Notes: a model not told the origin generated them from the letters alone. A stretch of DNA of 64,000 nt from Melieria omissa (GCA_963971225.1 OZ020269.1:98998405-99062404), one strand, 5' to 3'; counted from the first letter of the stretch, positions 11,501 to 21,558 are shown. Translations and numbers: made by a program.

Positions 11501-14500
11501 TGTACAAGTTTTTTTTCTTAATTTAAAAATGTTATTTCATTTTTACAATTATTTTACTGATTGAAACTTTAAAAGGCGAAACCGCATTAATCTGTCACAT
11601 TGTTTTTATTTTTATAATTTTTATTTTTTAGAATTAAAATATTGTGAAACAAAAATAAGTTTTTTTTATTTATGCATTTTTAAAATTTTGTATTTTTAAA
11701 ATAGATTTTAGATATTTATGTTTCTGACTGAAACCTGTAAAAGTTTAGTTTTTAGTGTTTACAAGTTTTAGTATTTTTTCAAATTAGAGAATAGTAAAAA
11801 ATATTATTTTATATTTTATTTACTTATAACTAAGTAATTTTTCTTAAATTTTTTTTCAAAATTTTTTCTCAATTCATTTTATTCAGTTTTCATAATTTGT
11901 ATTTTTTTAGAGTAAAAAAATGTTTAAATATATAAAAGTAAAAGTAAAGTAAAAAAAACTTGTGAAAGCCCCAGGTAAGTAAACATTAAATTAAAAATAT
12001 TTAATTTTTTTTATTTATAATTTGGATATCTTTTTCTTTTTAATCAGTTTTCATGGTTTGTATTTTTTCAGAATGATCGTATTTTCAAATAAAATAATAT
12101 AGTTTTTATTTATTTGTTTAGAATGTTTAATTATGTTTTTTGTTTTATGTTTTTGATTGAAACTGTTGGATGTTGTTATACTTTTCGATAATTTTTATAT
12201 ATTTTTTATTATTACTTAGTTTTTTTTTTAGAATTTTTTTTTATTAAATTTTTTTATTTATTATTATCATTTATTTAGAATTTTTGTTTCATTTTTCTAA
12301 CTTTACTGTTTTTGATAGAAACTTTTGGAGTCTCAACAACACTCAACTCAACAAACTACAACACTTGTTTTTTATACAATGTGTACTTTAAAAATTAAGT
12401 ACAAATAATTATTATTGTTTTCAGCTATGAGTTTTTGTTTAATTTTTGTAAATTTTTTTTGGTTTATTTTTATTTCAGTTTAAAATGTTTTTTCCATTAC
12501 AAAAGTTGAGAATCCGCCTGCGGAGATTTGATTTATTTGATTAAATATTTAGAATTTTTTTAAACCAAGTTGTAGCTTTTATAGCTAAAATATTTCGATT
12601 AAATTTTTAGTGTTTTATTTTTTGTTTTTGTTTATGTATTTATAAGAAAAGTTTTGTAAAAGAAATGAAGAAAGTGATACAAATAATATTTGTTTAATTT
12701 TTTGTGTATTGTTAGTATAGATTTTCAGTAGTTAGAAAACATTTTTGTTCAATTTTTCTATTTTTTCTGTTTCTGATTGAAACTTTTGGAGACTCAACAA
12801 TACTCAACAAACTAAAACACTTTTTTATATTTATATATAATTTTTCTATACTATGTATGTTTCAAAAATTAAGAATTTCTAGTTAAAAACATTTTAATTT
12901 AATTTTTTTTCATATTTAGAATTTTTGTTTAAATGTTTTGGATTTTTTTTTGTTTTGTTTTATTTCAGGTTGAAATGGTTTTTCAATTAGAAAAGTTGAG
13001 AATCCATCTGCGGATATTTGATTAATTTTATTAATTACACTGTGCGTGAAATTTACTCTCAAAAATTCAGACATGGGGGGGACCTACAGTGCGACTTTTC
13101 ATAAGTATACTGAGTTGAGATCCACCAGCCGTTTGGCTGGATTGGCTCTAGTTTAAGAGAAATCCGACTTTGAAGTTTGCTCATTTTAGTCAAGTTCGTC
13201 GCTTAAGTCTTCGAACGTTTAAATGCTAATAGATCCTAAATCGGTCCGAATATAGCTTTACTGTCTGTGGTAAGTTTGTAGATATTTTAACAACCAACAA
13301 ATTTACTTAAGACACCAATCCAAAAAAAATACATTCAAACTGTGTAATTGCGATATGTGAATTTTTTTGCGCAGCGCTGTGTGGCGTATGAGTTACATTT
13401 AATTAGGTTTATATTAGAATTAAATGACACTCATACGCCACGTTGCGCTGCGCAAAAAAATTCACATATCGCAATTACACAGTTTGAATGTATTTTTTTT
13501 GGATTGGTGTCTTAAGCAAACTTGTTGGTTGTTAAAATGTCTACAAACTTGTCGAAGACAGTAAAGCGATATTCAGAACGATTTAGGACCTATGAGCATT
13601 TGAAAATGAGCAAACTTCAAAGTCGGTTTTCTCTTAAACTAGAGCCAATCCAGCCAAATGGCTGGTGGATCTCAATTCAGTATACCTATGAAAACTCGCG
13701 CTGTAAGATCCCCCCATGTCTGAATTTTCGACTTGCACAGTGTTATTTACAATCTTTTTAAACCAAGCTGCGGCTTTTATAGTTAAAATATTTCAATTAA
13801 ATTTTTAGTGTTTTTTTTTGTTTTGGTTTATTTATTTATCAGAAAATTTTGAAATGAAATGAAGAAAGAGAGATAACATTTGTTTAATTTTTTTTCTTTT
13901 ATATCTTCAATTTAAATTTTTAAAAGCTCAGTTGCGGAAGATAAAGCAGTTTTATATGGATTTTTGTTGTATATGTATTCAAATTATTCACACTTCTATT
14001 AGTTTTAGTGTACAACTTTTTGGGTTTTTTTTATATCTTTTTAAATAAATTAATAACAAAAATTTAGCTTTAATTTGAATTTTTTTATTTTTATGGAACC
14101 TTATTTAAAGCATTGAATTACTTAATTATTATGAAATATTTTCATATCATATAATTTCAAAATATGAAAGGACATTCTGCTTGTATGGAGAACAATACCA
14201 TTCAACTCTTCACTCTCAGCTCTAACCACGCAATAAACAGTTAACTGGCCAGACTACCGGCCGGTCGGTTTAACAGTCCGCAACCACAAAATTAAATTGC
14301 CCAAAGTGATAAAAACCACAATTAAACACTCCATGTAGCTGCAGCAATAAAAGCTTTATGAATAACTTAAAAGGACTCGCAGTCGCAGGCAATTACGAAT
14401 ATACACACACACACAAACACACAAACTAACTGTCACATATTCATTCCTAAATATGCCCGCATATGACCAACAACTGCTCATATCTTGGCAAAATGGCCGC

Positions 14501-17491
14501 CTCGTGATCGTCAATGTGAAAAATTGGCAATGTCTGCTCGGAGTATGATAAAAGGATTGAATTTAATTAAAAATGTATACAGCAGACATGCATGTATGAA
14601 TGTATGAATAACAATTACATGTTAATACGAAAATACTGCAAAAGTTTGTCATTCGACAATAATGGTTGGGTTTTTTAATTTAATGTAAAATATGCGCAGT
14701 TTGAAGGCCTAAAAGTAGGCAAACAGTGCTGGTCAGACACAATAAAAGGTGAGGTAAAAGTCAACAAAATGTCGGTGAATGCTGTAACTTTTTAAAATTA
14801 AAGTAAATGTTAATCCTGATTTTATTTTACTTCAGTTTCTACTTCTACTTTGCATCTGTTTAATTCTTAAAAAAGGATGAAAACGAAAATTGATAGACTT
14901 CCAATGTGAAGACTTTTGCGTCACCTTGTGGATATTTTTCTGTATCATAATAGTGCACAACGAAATCAAATTTGTTCTGACAACAGATTCTGGTAGAAGA
15001 GACCAACAAAAAATAGACGTGTATCGGCGTTTTGAAAGTTTACGTCTGCATTTTTTTTTAGGGGGGTCAAAGTTTTCCCTTTTCACGCATTCTTATGGTG
15101 AATCGGCATACGAAAACCATGTAACATCACATTTTAGGTTTATGATGTGTTCAGCAATTTGATGTAGAATACTACGTAGAATATTTTTGTGGATCATTTT
15201 AACCCTGTAGCTCCAATTTGTATGGGTCAATTTGACCCTTTTTTTCTAAAATGCCGAAAATGTCCTGTAAAACAGGACTTTTTAAGAAAAAAATGTGCCA
15301 CAAAAATATTTGCCATAAAATTCTACTACAGGTCTCTGAATACATCAATGCTCAGAAATTAACTTGTACGCCAGAATTAAGCCAAAACTGAAAATGTGTT
15401 TAAGTGTTATTTTTTTGTGTTGTGCAGTGTAATTTATCAAATATTTGTTCAGAGCATAAAATATCTATGTCCAGTTCCCCAAAACATTAAATTGTATTAA
15501 AAATGTTTAATTTCAGATCTTCATATAGGAGAACAAATGATCAATACCGAAAATATTTTGACTTCTAACAAGAAGCTGGAACAATGTGTCTCCTCCTGGC
15601 CGTCTTCACTCAAAGAGGCCAATAATGCCTATTCCACTTATTTTTTTTAATGAAAAACCATCAAAATGACTGCAATGATCTTTCCAGTGTTAAAGTGCTT
15701 AAATTTCAATTTTTCTTTTCACTATTGGAATTTTGTAATTTTGTCTTTAGCAAACATTTTTCAACTCTTCTTCGACTTAACTGAAAATTCATTGACTCAA
15801 ACACTAAACGTGTAATTTATGGAACGAACGCTACTCGCACAATCCTTCAACTGCGCCCAACTGCGTTATCCTATTTGTCTGCCATCGTTGCTGCTTGAGG
15901 CTTCATTTGAGTTCACTTTGGCTTTAAATAATAATAAATCTAAATAAATCCAAAAAGTGATTAAGTGGCAGCGCACAACTAGACAAACATTGCTGCGACA
16001 AAAGCTGAAAGTGGCTGCTTCAACTAAACCTTTGTGCGGCCGTGAGGAAGAACTGAGAGCTGAGCGGTGGCCGACTCGTAAATTTCATTTGTGTGAGTGC
16101 GCGTCAATTGAGGTGGAAATGAAATGATGAACGGGGGCCGCATAGAAAGCGGCACGTGGTGCGTTGATGTGTTCACGATATCGAATGCAACAACAACAAG
16201 CAACATTAAAGCAAACTTACTGTGTCGAATGGCAAAAGGGTTATGGCGATTCGTAGGCAACAACCATTTGCTCTGAACTGAATCAATGCGTATGGCCTTG
16301 TGCGGCTGCCACTAGGCGCACACACACTGAGACAAACATATACATATACAAATACATCTGCACATATGTATATACTGCATACATACACACAACAAAGTGT
16401 TAGTTTGTCGCCATGGTTGTCGCTCATCGACATAATTTATAATTTCGTCGTGCGTTGCGGTTGACAGCTCGACCGCACCTACACGCTTCATCAATCGATC
16501 ATCGCACTAACGTCGACAGTCAATTGAATTTATGTGATTTTCATGTAGCACACTTTTAGGCTGACAGCAGTGACGGTCGACATTTGATGTTGATTTTCAC
16601 ACCAAAAAATTCTAATGCGATTTTGGTTGGTTGCGTTTGTAGAACAGTTTGCAAAAATCAGCAATTTTGCGCTGAATTTCGGTCATGTTTCTGTGGGAAG
16701 GCAGCAGTGAGCACACATATTAAGCAATGTACCCGGCAGTTGTGCGGTTCATGTACACGTGAGTAGCTGGTAAATATTAAAATGCATGACCACACTTTCG
16801 ACTGCCAACTGGCGGATATATGGATGAATGAAATGTGTAATGGAAATGCGCTGAAAATCCCAACTATTTCAAGTGTTGAACATGGAACATGAAATCGATG
16901 CCATTGCGTAATTTCAATGAAATGAATGCCTAAAAGTATGCTGCAAACATTCAAACACATTAAAAATGCGACATTGGACCCAATGAGTAAAGGTTAAAAC
17001 TACCTATTGGTAGCATACTTTTATGCGCGCTGCACTCCTACTTCACTCCCACTCCACTGCTCACATCTCTCAATGACCAATAAATTTCCGTTTAATGCCA
17101 TTTGACCGTTGCTTAATTTTCTGGCAACTTTTCCAAGTTGCATCGTGTTTGTCACAACTTACCTTATCACTGTCATCGGCAGAAATATATTCGATAATAT
17201 CAACGATCCATAAATGACCGCCAGCGTTGTGGTGCCCAGCGCCTTGTCCGAATTTACCGAACTCTGCAGATTCGAGGTGCCATGAAATGCAGTGAAGTGA
17301 ATCATAAATGCGAGTCCGATAACGACAACATTCTTGGCAATGATGAGCCGTTCGCGTGGCTCGTATTGACGCACCGCTTTGGCATTGGTGTCGCCATTGT
17401 TGAGCGTATTTTCGGCCAGTGGATCTTCGTTGACGTTATTGTTGTTTGGATGATTGTTGAGCGAAATGGAGTTGGAACTGGTGTTGCCCAT
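5522..17491 (-). CDS. CG4928: UNC93-like multi-pass membrane protein, 8 coding exons
   Basis: Joined minus-strand exons: 17491-17163, 10186-10086, 7144-6953, 6715-6475, 6407-6248, 6158-5891, 5817-5655, 5588-5522. They total 1521 nt, giving 506 residues and a TAG stop. All introns are GT..AG and all phases match. The product reads as the UNC-93 family (major-facilitator-like fold, about 11-12 hydrophobic segments). Visible landmarks are ERLIIAKNVVVIGLAF, GLGGGPLWCAKCTYLS, FIGLEEAFLAVDYT and FVACGWGISKIGFAMICFG. The length suits the family (about 500-540). Worm UNC-93 modulates a two-pore K+ channel, and the fly homologue is a putative solute carrier affecting ion balance and membrane potential. 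The N-terminus MGNTSS fits an N-myristoylation signal (Gly2, Ser6). N-glycosylation sequons lie at Asn175 (NTS) and Asn220 (NQT). The first Met is chosen because the poly-Asn N-terminus and family-like start follow it directly. A splice acceptor upstream at 17560 implies a separate 5' UTR exon. Confidence 0.95.
5655..5817 (-). CDS. CG4928: UNC93-like coding exon 7
   Basis: 163 nt, residues 431-484 plus two bases of Gly485. It starts AFYGILFPNQLIAGYSNFRL, a conserved UNC-93 region, and ends with the last hydrophobic segment (LLILMGVLVLGSTG). The donor is CAGG|GTAAGT. Confidence 0.94.
5891..6158 (-). CDS. CG4928: UNC93-like coding exon 6
   Basis: 268 nt, residues 342-430 plus one base. It encodes about three hydrophobic segments: SFVACGWGISKIGFAMICFG, then IVEKIGRICLFTMCALLNVA after a short basic turn, then YCAFAAVWGICDGVWLVVVN. 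This is a typical UNC-93 C-terminal half. The donor is AACG|GTGAGT. Confidence 0.95.
6248..6407 (-). CDS. CG4928: UNC93-like coding exon 5
   Basis: 160 nt, residues 288-341. A basic cytoplasmic loop (VKRGATGDGLSGLRLL, then LLRKRRQ) leads into the family motif PITMFIGLEEAFLAVDYT. The donor is CGC|GTTAGT, a weaker but acceptable site; no better GT lies nearby in phase. Confidence 0.93.
6475..6715 (-). CDS. CG4928: UNC93-like coding exon 4
   Basis: 241 nt, residues 208-287 plus two bases of Arg288. It encodes the large polar loop with the NQT sequon and two Cys (GELCGARFCPG), consistent with a non-cytoplasmic loop that may be disulphide bonded. A hydrophobic segment follows (LLTSIFLVCMAVAVTLMILG). 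The donor is ACG|GTAAGT. Confidence 0.94.
6787..6848. mobile_element. Miniature hAT-like element in intron 3
   Basis: 62 bp with inverted ends TAATGTCCGACCGAAC and (reverse) TACTGTCTGACTGAAC. Flanks GTTCTAAC (6779-6786) and GTTGCAAC (6849-6856) match at 6 of 8 bases, as expected for an aged 8-bp hAT target duplication. The same terminus occurs in the better preserved copy at 63213-63542. Confidence 0.6.
6953..7144 (-). CDS. CG4928: UNC93-like coding exon 3
   Basis: 192 nt, residues 144-207. It contains the glycine-rich LMVGLGGGPLWCAKCTYLS segment, characteristic of UNC-93 proteins, and a second hydrophobic stretch (VKFFGLFFIFYQMAQVWGN). The loop between them carries the NTS sequon. The acceptor is ATACTCAG and the donor TCAG|GTGAGT. 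Confidence 0.95.
7510..8330 (-). pseudogene. Non-LTR retrotransposon fragment, RNase H region
   Basis: Minus-strand translation shows LSDHCSVFQAKTIAI (start of a LINE RNase H domain), then IIMSLDVVHTSLNLVTRCR, and in another frame WVPGHRYIIGRCKTDELA, the degenerate form of the WVPGH..I.GNE.AD.LA box. The same domain is better preserved at 46597-47208. Frameshifts and loss of the Asn-Glu-Ala-Asp core make it a pseudogene. It sits antisense inside the mariner pseudogene and so inserted later. Exact ends are uncertain. Confidence 0.65.
8776..9666. repeat. (GATGT)n pentanucleotide satellite
   Basis: About 890 bp of GATGT repeats. Parts are pure; others are interspersed with variants (GTTAT, GATAT, AATGT, GATCT), and a sub-block alternates GATGT and TATGT. 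The long minus-strand ORF (ITSHH repeats) is an artefact of the 5-bp period. Confidence 0.97.
10086..10186 (-). CDS. CG4928: UNC93-like coding exon 2
   Basis: 101 nt. It completes Arg110, encodes residues 111-143 (WFGCHLTMALAFFAYMPYIA and onward) and gives the first base of Gly144. The acceptor is TTTACAG and the donor GCAG|GTGAGT. It stands alone between a 7.0-kb intron and a 2.9-kb intron and is too short to be found without splicing. The phase match to both neighbours supports it. Confidence 0.93.
11100..12800. repeat. Degenerate intronic array with recurring TTTCTGATTGAAAC motif
   Basis: Close variants of TTTCTGATTGAAACTTT recur at about 11149, 11564, 11719, 12155, 12311 and 12770 in intron 1 and once more at 4748 outside the gene. 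Surrounding sequence is AT-rich and partly alignable, suggesting old tandem expansion. Confidence 0.5.
11258..11503. mobile_element. Mariner-type MITE (intron 1)
   Basis: Inverted ends of about 60 bp begin ACACTATGATCAATAAGTAC and continue through CCGGGACTGTGTATTT with few mismatches. TA-rich flanks fit a TA target site. The interior on the minus strand encodes TSVSNFERDCIISFCLAA and onward, the beginning of a transposase-like ORF, so this is an internally deleted mariner/Tc1 copy rather than an unrelated hairpin. Confidence 0.75.
12270..13900. repeat. Tandem duplication in intron 1
   Basis: The block 12270-12700 is repeated at about 12735-13037 plus 13743-13900. Shared landmarks are TGAAACTTTTGGAG.CTCAAC, AAAAGTTGAGAATCC.CTGC and AAACCAAG.TG..GCTTTTAT. 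The second copy is split by the foldback element 13038-13742, so the duplication came first. Confidence 0.75.
13038..13742. mobile_element. 705-bp foldback element (long inverted repeats)
   Basis: The two halves (about 13038-13390 and 13420-13742) are inverted copies joined by a short AT-rich spacer. Termini are CACTGTGC and GCACAGTG. It is flanked by TTA on both sides (13035-13037, 13743-13745). The related block at 12540-12580 lacks it and shows the empty site. A TTA duplication suggests a PIF/Harbinger-type mover, but no transposase is encoded. Confidence 0.85.
13900..17150. other. Rest of intron 1, no recognised coding sequence
   Basis: Mixed AT-rich and unique-looking sequence. The (CA)-rich runs at 14405-14425 and 16320-16390 are simple repeats. 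ORFs here (14832-15162, 16024-16960) are short, overlap on both strands and resemble nothing I know. Confidence 0.4.
15203..15689. mobile_element. Possible TTAA-target (piggyBac-like) remnant
   Basis: TTAA followed by CCCTGTAGCTCC opens the segment, and a reversed, poorly matching CACTGG end lies before another TTAA at 15690-15693. The palindrome GGGTCAATTTGACCC at 15224-15238 resembles subterminal motifs I associate with some insect piggyBac-like elements. The ends match weakly. Confidence 0.25.
17163..17491 (-). CDS. CG4928: UNC93-like coding exon 1
   Basis: Encodes residues 1-109 plus two bases of codon 110. It contains an Asn-rich, polar cytoplasmic N-terminus (residues 1-48), hydrophobic segment 1 (about 50-68, IIAKNVVVIGLAFMIHF) and segment 2 (about 86-105). 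The donor is AAG|GTAAGT. Upstream of the ATG the exon continues as 5' UTR to an acceptor (pyrimidine tract then CAG) at 17560, so transcription starts further right. Confidence 0.95.
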
Positions 17492-17559
17492 TGTGTGAAA
17501 GGTGACGAACAGCTGGCAGGGAGATGCAAAAGTTGTATTGTGTGCTTTCTATGTTGATG

Positions 17560-17575
17560 CTGAAAATAGAGAAAA
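17560..17575 (-). promoter_or_regulatory. Splice acceptor for the 5' UTR exon of the UNC93-like gene
   Basis: On the minus strand a pyrimidine-rich run ends in TATTTTCAG just before 17559, 68 bases upstream of the start codon. This suggests the exon with the ATG begins at 17559 and that a non-coding first exon and the promoter lie at higher coordinates. I could not identify that exon. Confidence 0.5.
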
Positions 17576-17778
17576 AGTTGATGTATGAAACTGCGTTGTC
17601 TTGGTTAAACAAAATTAGATAAGAAATTTGTGGAAATCAGCTGAAATAATTATAAATAAAATATGATTTATGAAATTACTTAGACTAAGGAATCAACAGG
17701 CAATAGAAGGATTAGTGATGACTCCGCCTAAAAAGACCAAAGTTAAATTAAACATGTCCAAGGCCAGCCTCGATAATC

Positions 17779-17835
17779 CAGTGGGTAGCGAACTGGCTTC
17801 TCATACCGAGGCCATAGGTTTGAGTCCCAGCTCGG
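17779..17835 (+). repeat. tRNA-like sequence, probable SINE head
   Basis: TAGCGAACTGG (17786-17796) fits a pol III A box exactly. GGTTTGAGTCC (17817-17827) fits a B box with one mismatch, at normal spacing. An anticodon-like hairpin (TGGCTTC with GAGGCCA) lies between. The acceptor ends do not pair, so this is not a working tRNA gene. The following 200 bp may be the SINE body. Confidence 0.5.
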
Positions 17836-18507
17836 GTTAGTGAAACGCTGATCGACTTATATTGCTCGCATATTTGTGGCCTCATTACCAGTGACGATTG
17901 ATGGGTCTATGAATAAGACATCGAAACTAACCCAGAAACATCGCACTGCCGCTTCTCAGACCAGTGAAAACCTCATAAACCAGGACCAAAGAACCAGAAG
18001 TCGATACTAAATCAAGGTATTGTTCTTTCACCCAGCCAGACAGAATCTAAATAAGAGCCAATTTGGGCACGTTTTGAGGGAAAATGTTCATGGCCAGAAG
18101 TCAGAATTATGGAGAGACAACTCGTGGTTTCTTTTAGTTAACAACGCACCGACTCTCATGTCTCATTAATTTATTTATTTGCCATTTATTTTATGCTTTT
18201 TATTTATTATTATTTTTAATATATTTTATTTTTATATATCTTATTTTATTTATGCATTTTTTATGCATTTATTTGACCAAAAACCACATTTATACTGTTC
18301 CATAAAACTACAAAGACCGTAAGTTTTCCAAACCTTCCAAACCAAGACTGCATATCAATATCTGCTGGTATTTCGAAAAGAACACATTGGGTTTGGCTAA
18401 TTTTTTACAAATTAAATTAAAAAAAAATATATAAAATTTTCAAAGTAAAAAAAAGTTGATAAAAAGCAAAAGTTGATAAAAATACTACAGAAAATACAAT
18501 ATTTTAA

Positions 18508-18747
18508 CCGTAGATCGAGCATCAAAAAAATTAAAGATTCCTATCCTATGTATACAAAGGAAAGAATTATGAACTTTTCAATTTTCTCAAGATCTCTTTC
18601 TTAACAAAGTTTGAAAGATGATTTTAAACAAGCATAATCCCAACACAACAAAGTCACAAAAAATGGTTAAATTAATTATATCCTGCAAAAAGTTATCATA
18701 AAACAAAAAACCAAATGTATCATTTTGATACAAAGCTCGATCTACGG
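18508..18747. mobile_element. TTAA-flanked MITE (piggyBac-like)
   Basis: 240 bp with perfect 13-bp inverted ends CCGTAGATCGAGC, flanked by TTAA at 18504-18507 and 18748-18751. No coding capacity. An AAGAACACATTGG.TTTGGCTA motif occurs as a direct repeat just outside on both sides (about 18377 and 18767). Confidence 0.75.
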
Positions 18748-18939
18748 TTAAGATGAAAAACTCAAAAAGAACACATTGGATTTGGCTAGTTTTCACGAAA
18801 TAAATTTAAGAAAAATTAAAAAAAAAGCGATCCAAAAATCAATCTACGAAATTTTCAATATGTAAACTGCTTGTCAAGGAGATTCCTTTGAAGGAAATGA
18901 AATGAATATTAATGAATAAATGAATTGTTTTCGCTTTAT

Positions 18940-19205
18940 TTAAGAATTCAAGGTATTTTTTGATCAGAAAGTATACAAGATTCGCTATCGCTTTTCAGAT
19001 TATAGTACTTTATAGAAAATCCCAACCCACATTTTGAAGACGTTGGATGCAGATGGCCTCAATAAATCATTTGATGATTTAATTGATCGCGCAAAAGGTT
19101 GTATCAAAGCAGAAGACTATTTTGAATAAAATGAATGAATTTCCAAACAAAACATTTTTGTTCTTTTGTTTTTTAAGTAGTTTCGTTTTCAACGGGTCAG
19201 ACCTT
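18940..19205 (+). pseudogene. mariner 3' fragment: transposase C-terminus and end
   Basis: 19037-19129 encodes TLDADGLNKSFDDLIDRAKG and onward to AEDYFE and a stop, the usual C-terminus of a mariner transposase. About 60 bp later the sequence reads AACGGGTCAGACCTTGTA, like a mariner terminal repeat. The 5' part and the catalytic core are missing. Confidence 0.65.
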
Positions 19206-19496
19206 GTATTGTGACGACAATGCTCTGCGCAACTGCGAGCCCCCTAGCATAGGCAACACAAAAACATTGAACTGGCGTTGGGTGGCAGCAACAGCCTTGC
19301 AGACGGTTCGGGACAATATTGGAGTGTTCGAGAACAAGTTTTACTCAGGGCAGACAAGTATCAGTTTGGCGAATCACTTTAAATTTAAAAAGCAACGATG
19401 TAATAAACGATGTAAAAAAAGGTTAAGTCAAAGTAAAGTGACTTTGAAAACTGTTAATAAAGTGACTACTGTGTTGAAATGCGTTAAAAATACTCA

Positions 19497-19585
19497 ATGT
19501 AGTTTATTTGGGCACAATTCAGTGATACGAATTACACCTACGTTGGTCAGAAGAACTAAATTTGTTAATTTTTATTTATTTTTAT
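19497..19585. repeat. Dispersed repeat X, copy 1 (probable LTR end)
   Basis: GGGCACAATTCAGTGATACG followed by AATTACACCTACGTTGGTCAG matches, in either orientation, 23486-23560 and both arms of the palindrome at 35032-35372. The related end TGTTACGAAAATT in the second copy resembles LTR termini. Confidence 0.55.
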
Positions 19586-19808
19586 TTATTTTAAGACTTT
19601 TTTATTTTATTTTCATATTCACTAAAGCTTTCTTTCGCACTTTTATAAACTATTTTAATTTGACTTTTCATAGATCAAATAGAGTTCAGAAATTCTGACC
19701 AAAATTTTTGCGCAGATGTACAACGTTCAAAGGATTTAGCAGCATTTGAGCAAACCTACTGAAAGTACACGTGACACATGAGCTATGTACAACAATCAAA
19801 GCATTCGA

Positions 19809-19893
19809 TATATCGTCGCCTCAGAAAACAAATGTCGTATGTCTTACTAGGCCCAATAGAATGTAAGACATTCGTTTTCTGAGGCAACGATAC
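19809..19893. repeat. Hairpin with about 35-bp arms
   Basis: ATATCGTCGCCTCAGAAAAC and onward to GTCTTAC is followed after a short loop by its near-perfect reverse complement (GTAAGACATTCGTTTTCTGAGG). It is probably a small MITE; no target duplication is clear. Confidence 0.65.
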
Positions 19894-19948
19894 GCATTCG
19901 ATATGCACAGCGCAAATTGTTCATAGCAACCAACTGCGCTGAATTGAA

Positions 19949-20460
19949 GCGCGAAAATATGCAGACAGACAGCTGTTTGGCGTAAATTGAAATCGAAGCC
20001 TTTTGCTGTGTGCTACCAGAATTTTGCTGTAATTGTTGTTGTTATTGTTGCTTTGGTATGCTCAGAGTTGCCAGATCAAGAGATTTCCTTCTAGATTTAG
20101 GAGATTCTTGTCCGCTTAGGAGAATTTTTATGAGGAAGAAAGGCGAAAGTATGAAGATTTAAGAGATTCTTGGCCGCTTAGGAAAATTTTTATGAGTAAG
20201 AAAGCGCGAAAATATGCAGACAGACAGCTTATTTACCCCGTTTTTTCGTAGGTATGGAAACTGAAATCGAAGCCTGTTGCTGTGTGCCACTAGAATTTTG
20301 CTGTAATTGTTGTTGTTGTTATTGCTTTGGTTATGGTATGCTCAGTGTTGCCAGATCAGGAGATTTCCTTCTAGATTTAGGAATTCTTGGCCGCTTAGGA
20401 GAATTTTTATGAAAAAGATAGGCGAAAGTTTAGGAGATTTACATTTTATGTTGGAGGATT
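19949..20460. repeat. Tandem duplication, 255-bp unit, two copies
   Basis: GCGCGAAAATATGCAGACAG starts copies at 19949 and 20204. Both continue through AAATCGAAGCC, AATTTTGCTGTAATTGTTG and GTTGCCAGATCA to TAGGAGAATTTTTATGA. The second copy carries small indels. Confidence 0.8.
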
Positions 20461-20864
20461 TTTCGGATCCTTAGCGGATTTTTGGGAAATTTTCGTATAA
20501 CGAAATATGATGTATGGGGAACACTGGTAACAAAACTTATATTGTCAAATATTTTAATAGTCAAAGCACTCTATTGTGTTTAATATTTTTGAGCTTAACC
20601 AATGTAAGCTTGGGTCTAATTTGTTTATGTCTATCTCGATCTCACTTATTGCTTTCACAATGCCTTAAAGTGTATAATTTATGCAATGAATGAATGAAGT
20701 TGACCAAAGCGAGGTTCATACCGATCTCATTTTTTATATGTTTTGTGTTAAGTGGGTCTTAATCTGAAGCTGTATTAACCATACAGCAATAAAAACCTTG
20801 CAATAAAACAAAAAATATTTGTATTTTTCTTAGAGATGTTGAAATAAATATTCAGTTTATAATG

Positions 20865-21060
20865 ACAAAAATTTTACCAAAAACTTTTAGGAGATTTTTT
20901 ACATTTTTGAGAGAAAATATCAGTTTTTTTTACGATTTGGGACAAAGTCATTTCAGGTATTTGACCAAAATTATACAAAAAATTTTTAGGAGTGTTCTTA
21001 CATTTTTTGGAGGAAATGTCATTTTTTTTTTAAGATTTAAGAGAAAGTAATTCAGTCATA
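20865..21060. repeat. Direct repeat, about 95-bp unit, two copies
   Basis: Two neighbouring segments share ACCAAAAA.TTTTAGGAG, ACATTTTT.GAG.AAAT and a later GA.AAAGT.ATTCAG. They belong to the same TTTAGGAGA-rich sequence as the 255-bp duplication to the left. Confidence 0.5.
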
Positions 21061-21558
21061 TCAGATACCTGATATCTGGCAACACTGGGTATGCTACAAA
21101 GTTGACATTGCTGCGAGCGGCGCACACAATATGCGCTTTCAACTGAAACTGAACTTCGTTGAACCAAAGTCAACACTCACAAACGCAAACCGACCCGATT
21201 GGTGCAACAGAACAATGTGTGGAATACTCGAATTTAGTTTTGACATTACTGAGCCAGTTCGATGTTGATTAGTGGTGATGTGGTCATTAGTGCAAATTCG
21301 TTCTTATTGATGGTTAGTGGGTTGTAGTGTTGACTGTGGCTTTAATTTCAGTTTGTATTTCAATGATTTTTTATCTTTCATGCAAACTGTGACTACTGCT
21401 GATTAAAAAGTTGTTAAACGGCAAATTAAAAACAACACAACCTTATGAGTCCTTTTGGGTTGCACACATAAGTATAAACGAATTCAAGGTCATTGTCAAA
21501 TTGCCACAACTCTCTCGACACAGTTTCCCATGCACGTGAAGCCGCTTTGTCTGATTAA

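Noticed and set aside
17282..17557. 91-codon plus-strand ORF
   Set aside because: Antisense shadow of UNC93-like exon 1.
19204..19698. 164-codon plus-strand ORF
   Set aside because: Begins at a mariner end, crosses repeat X and ends in low-complexity Phe-rich sequence; no domain.
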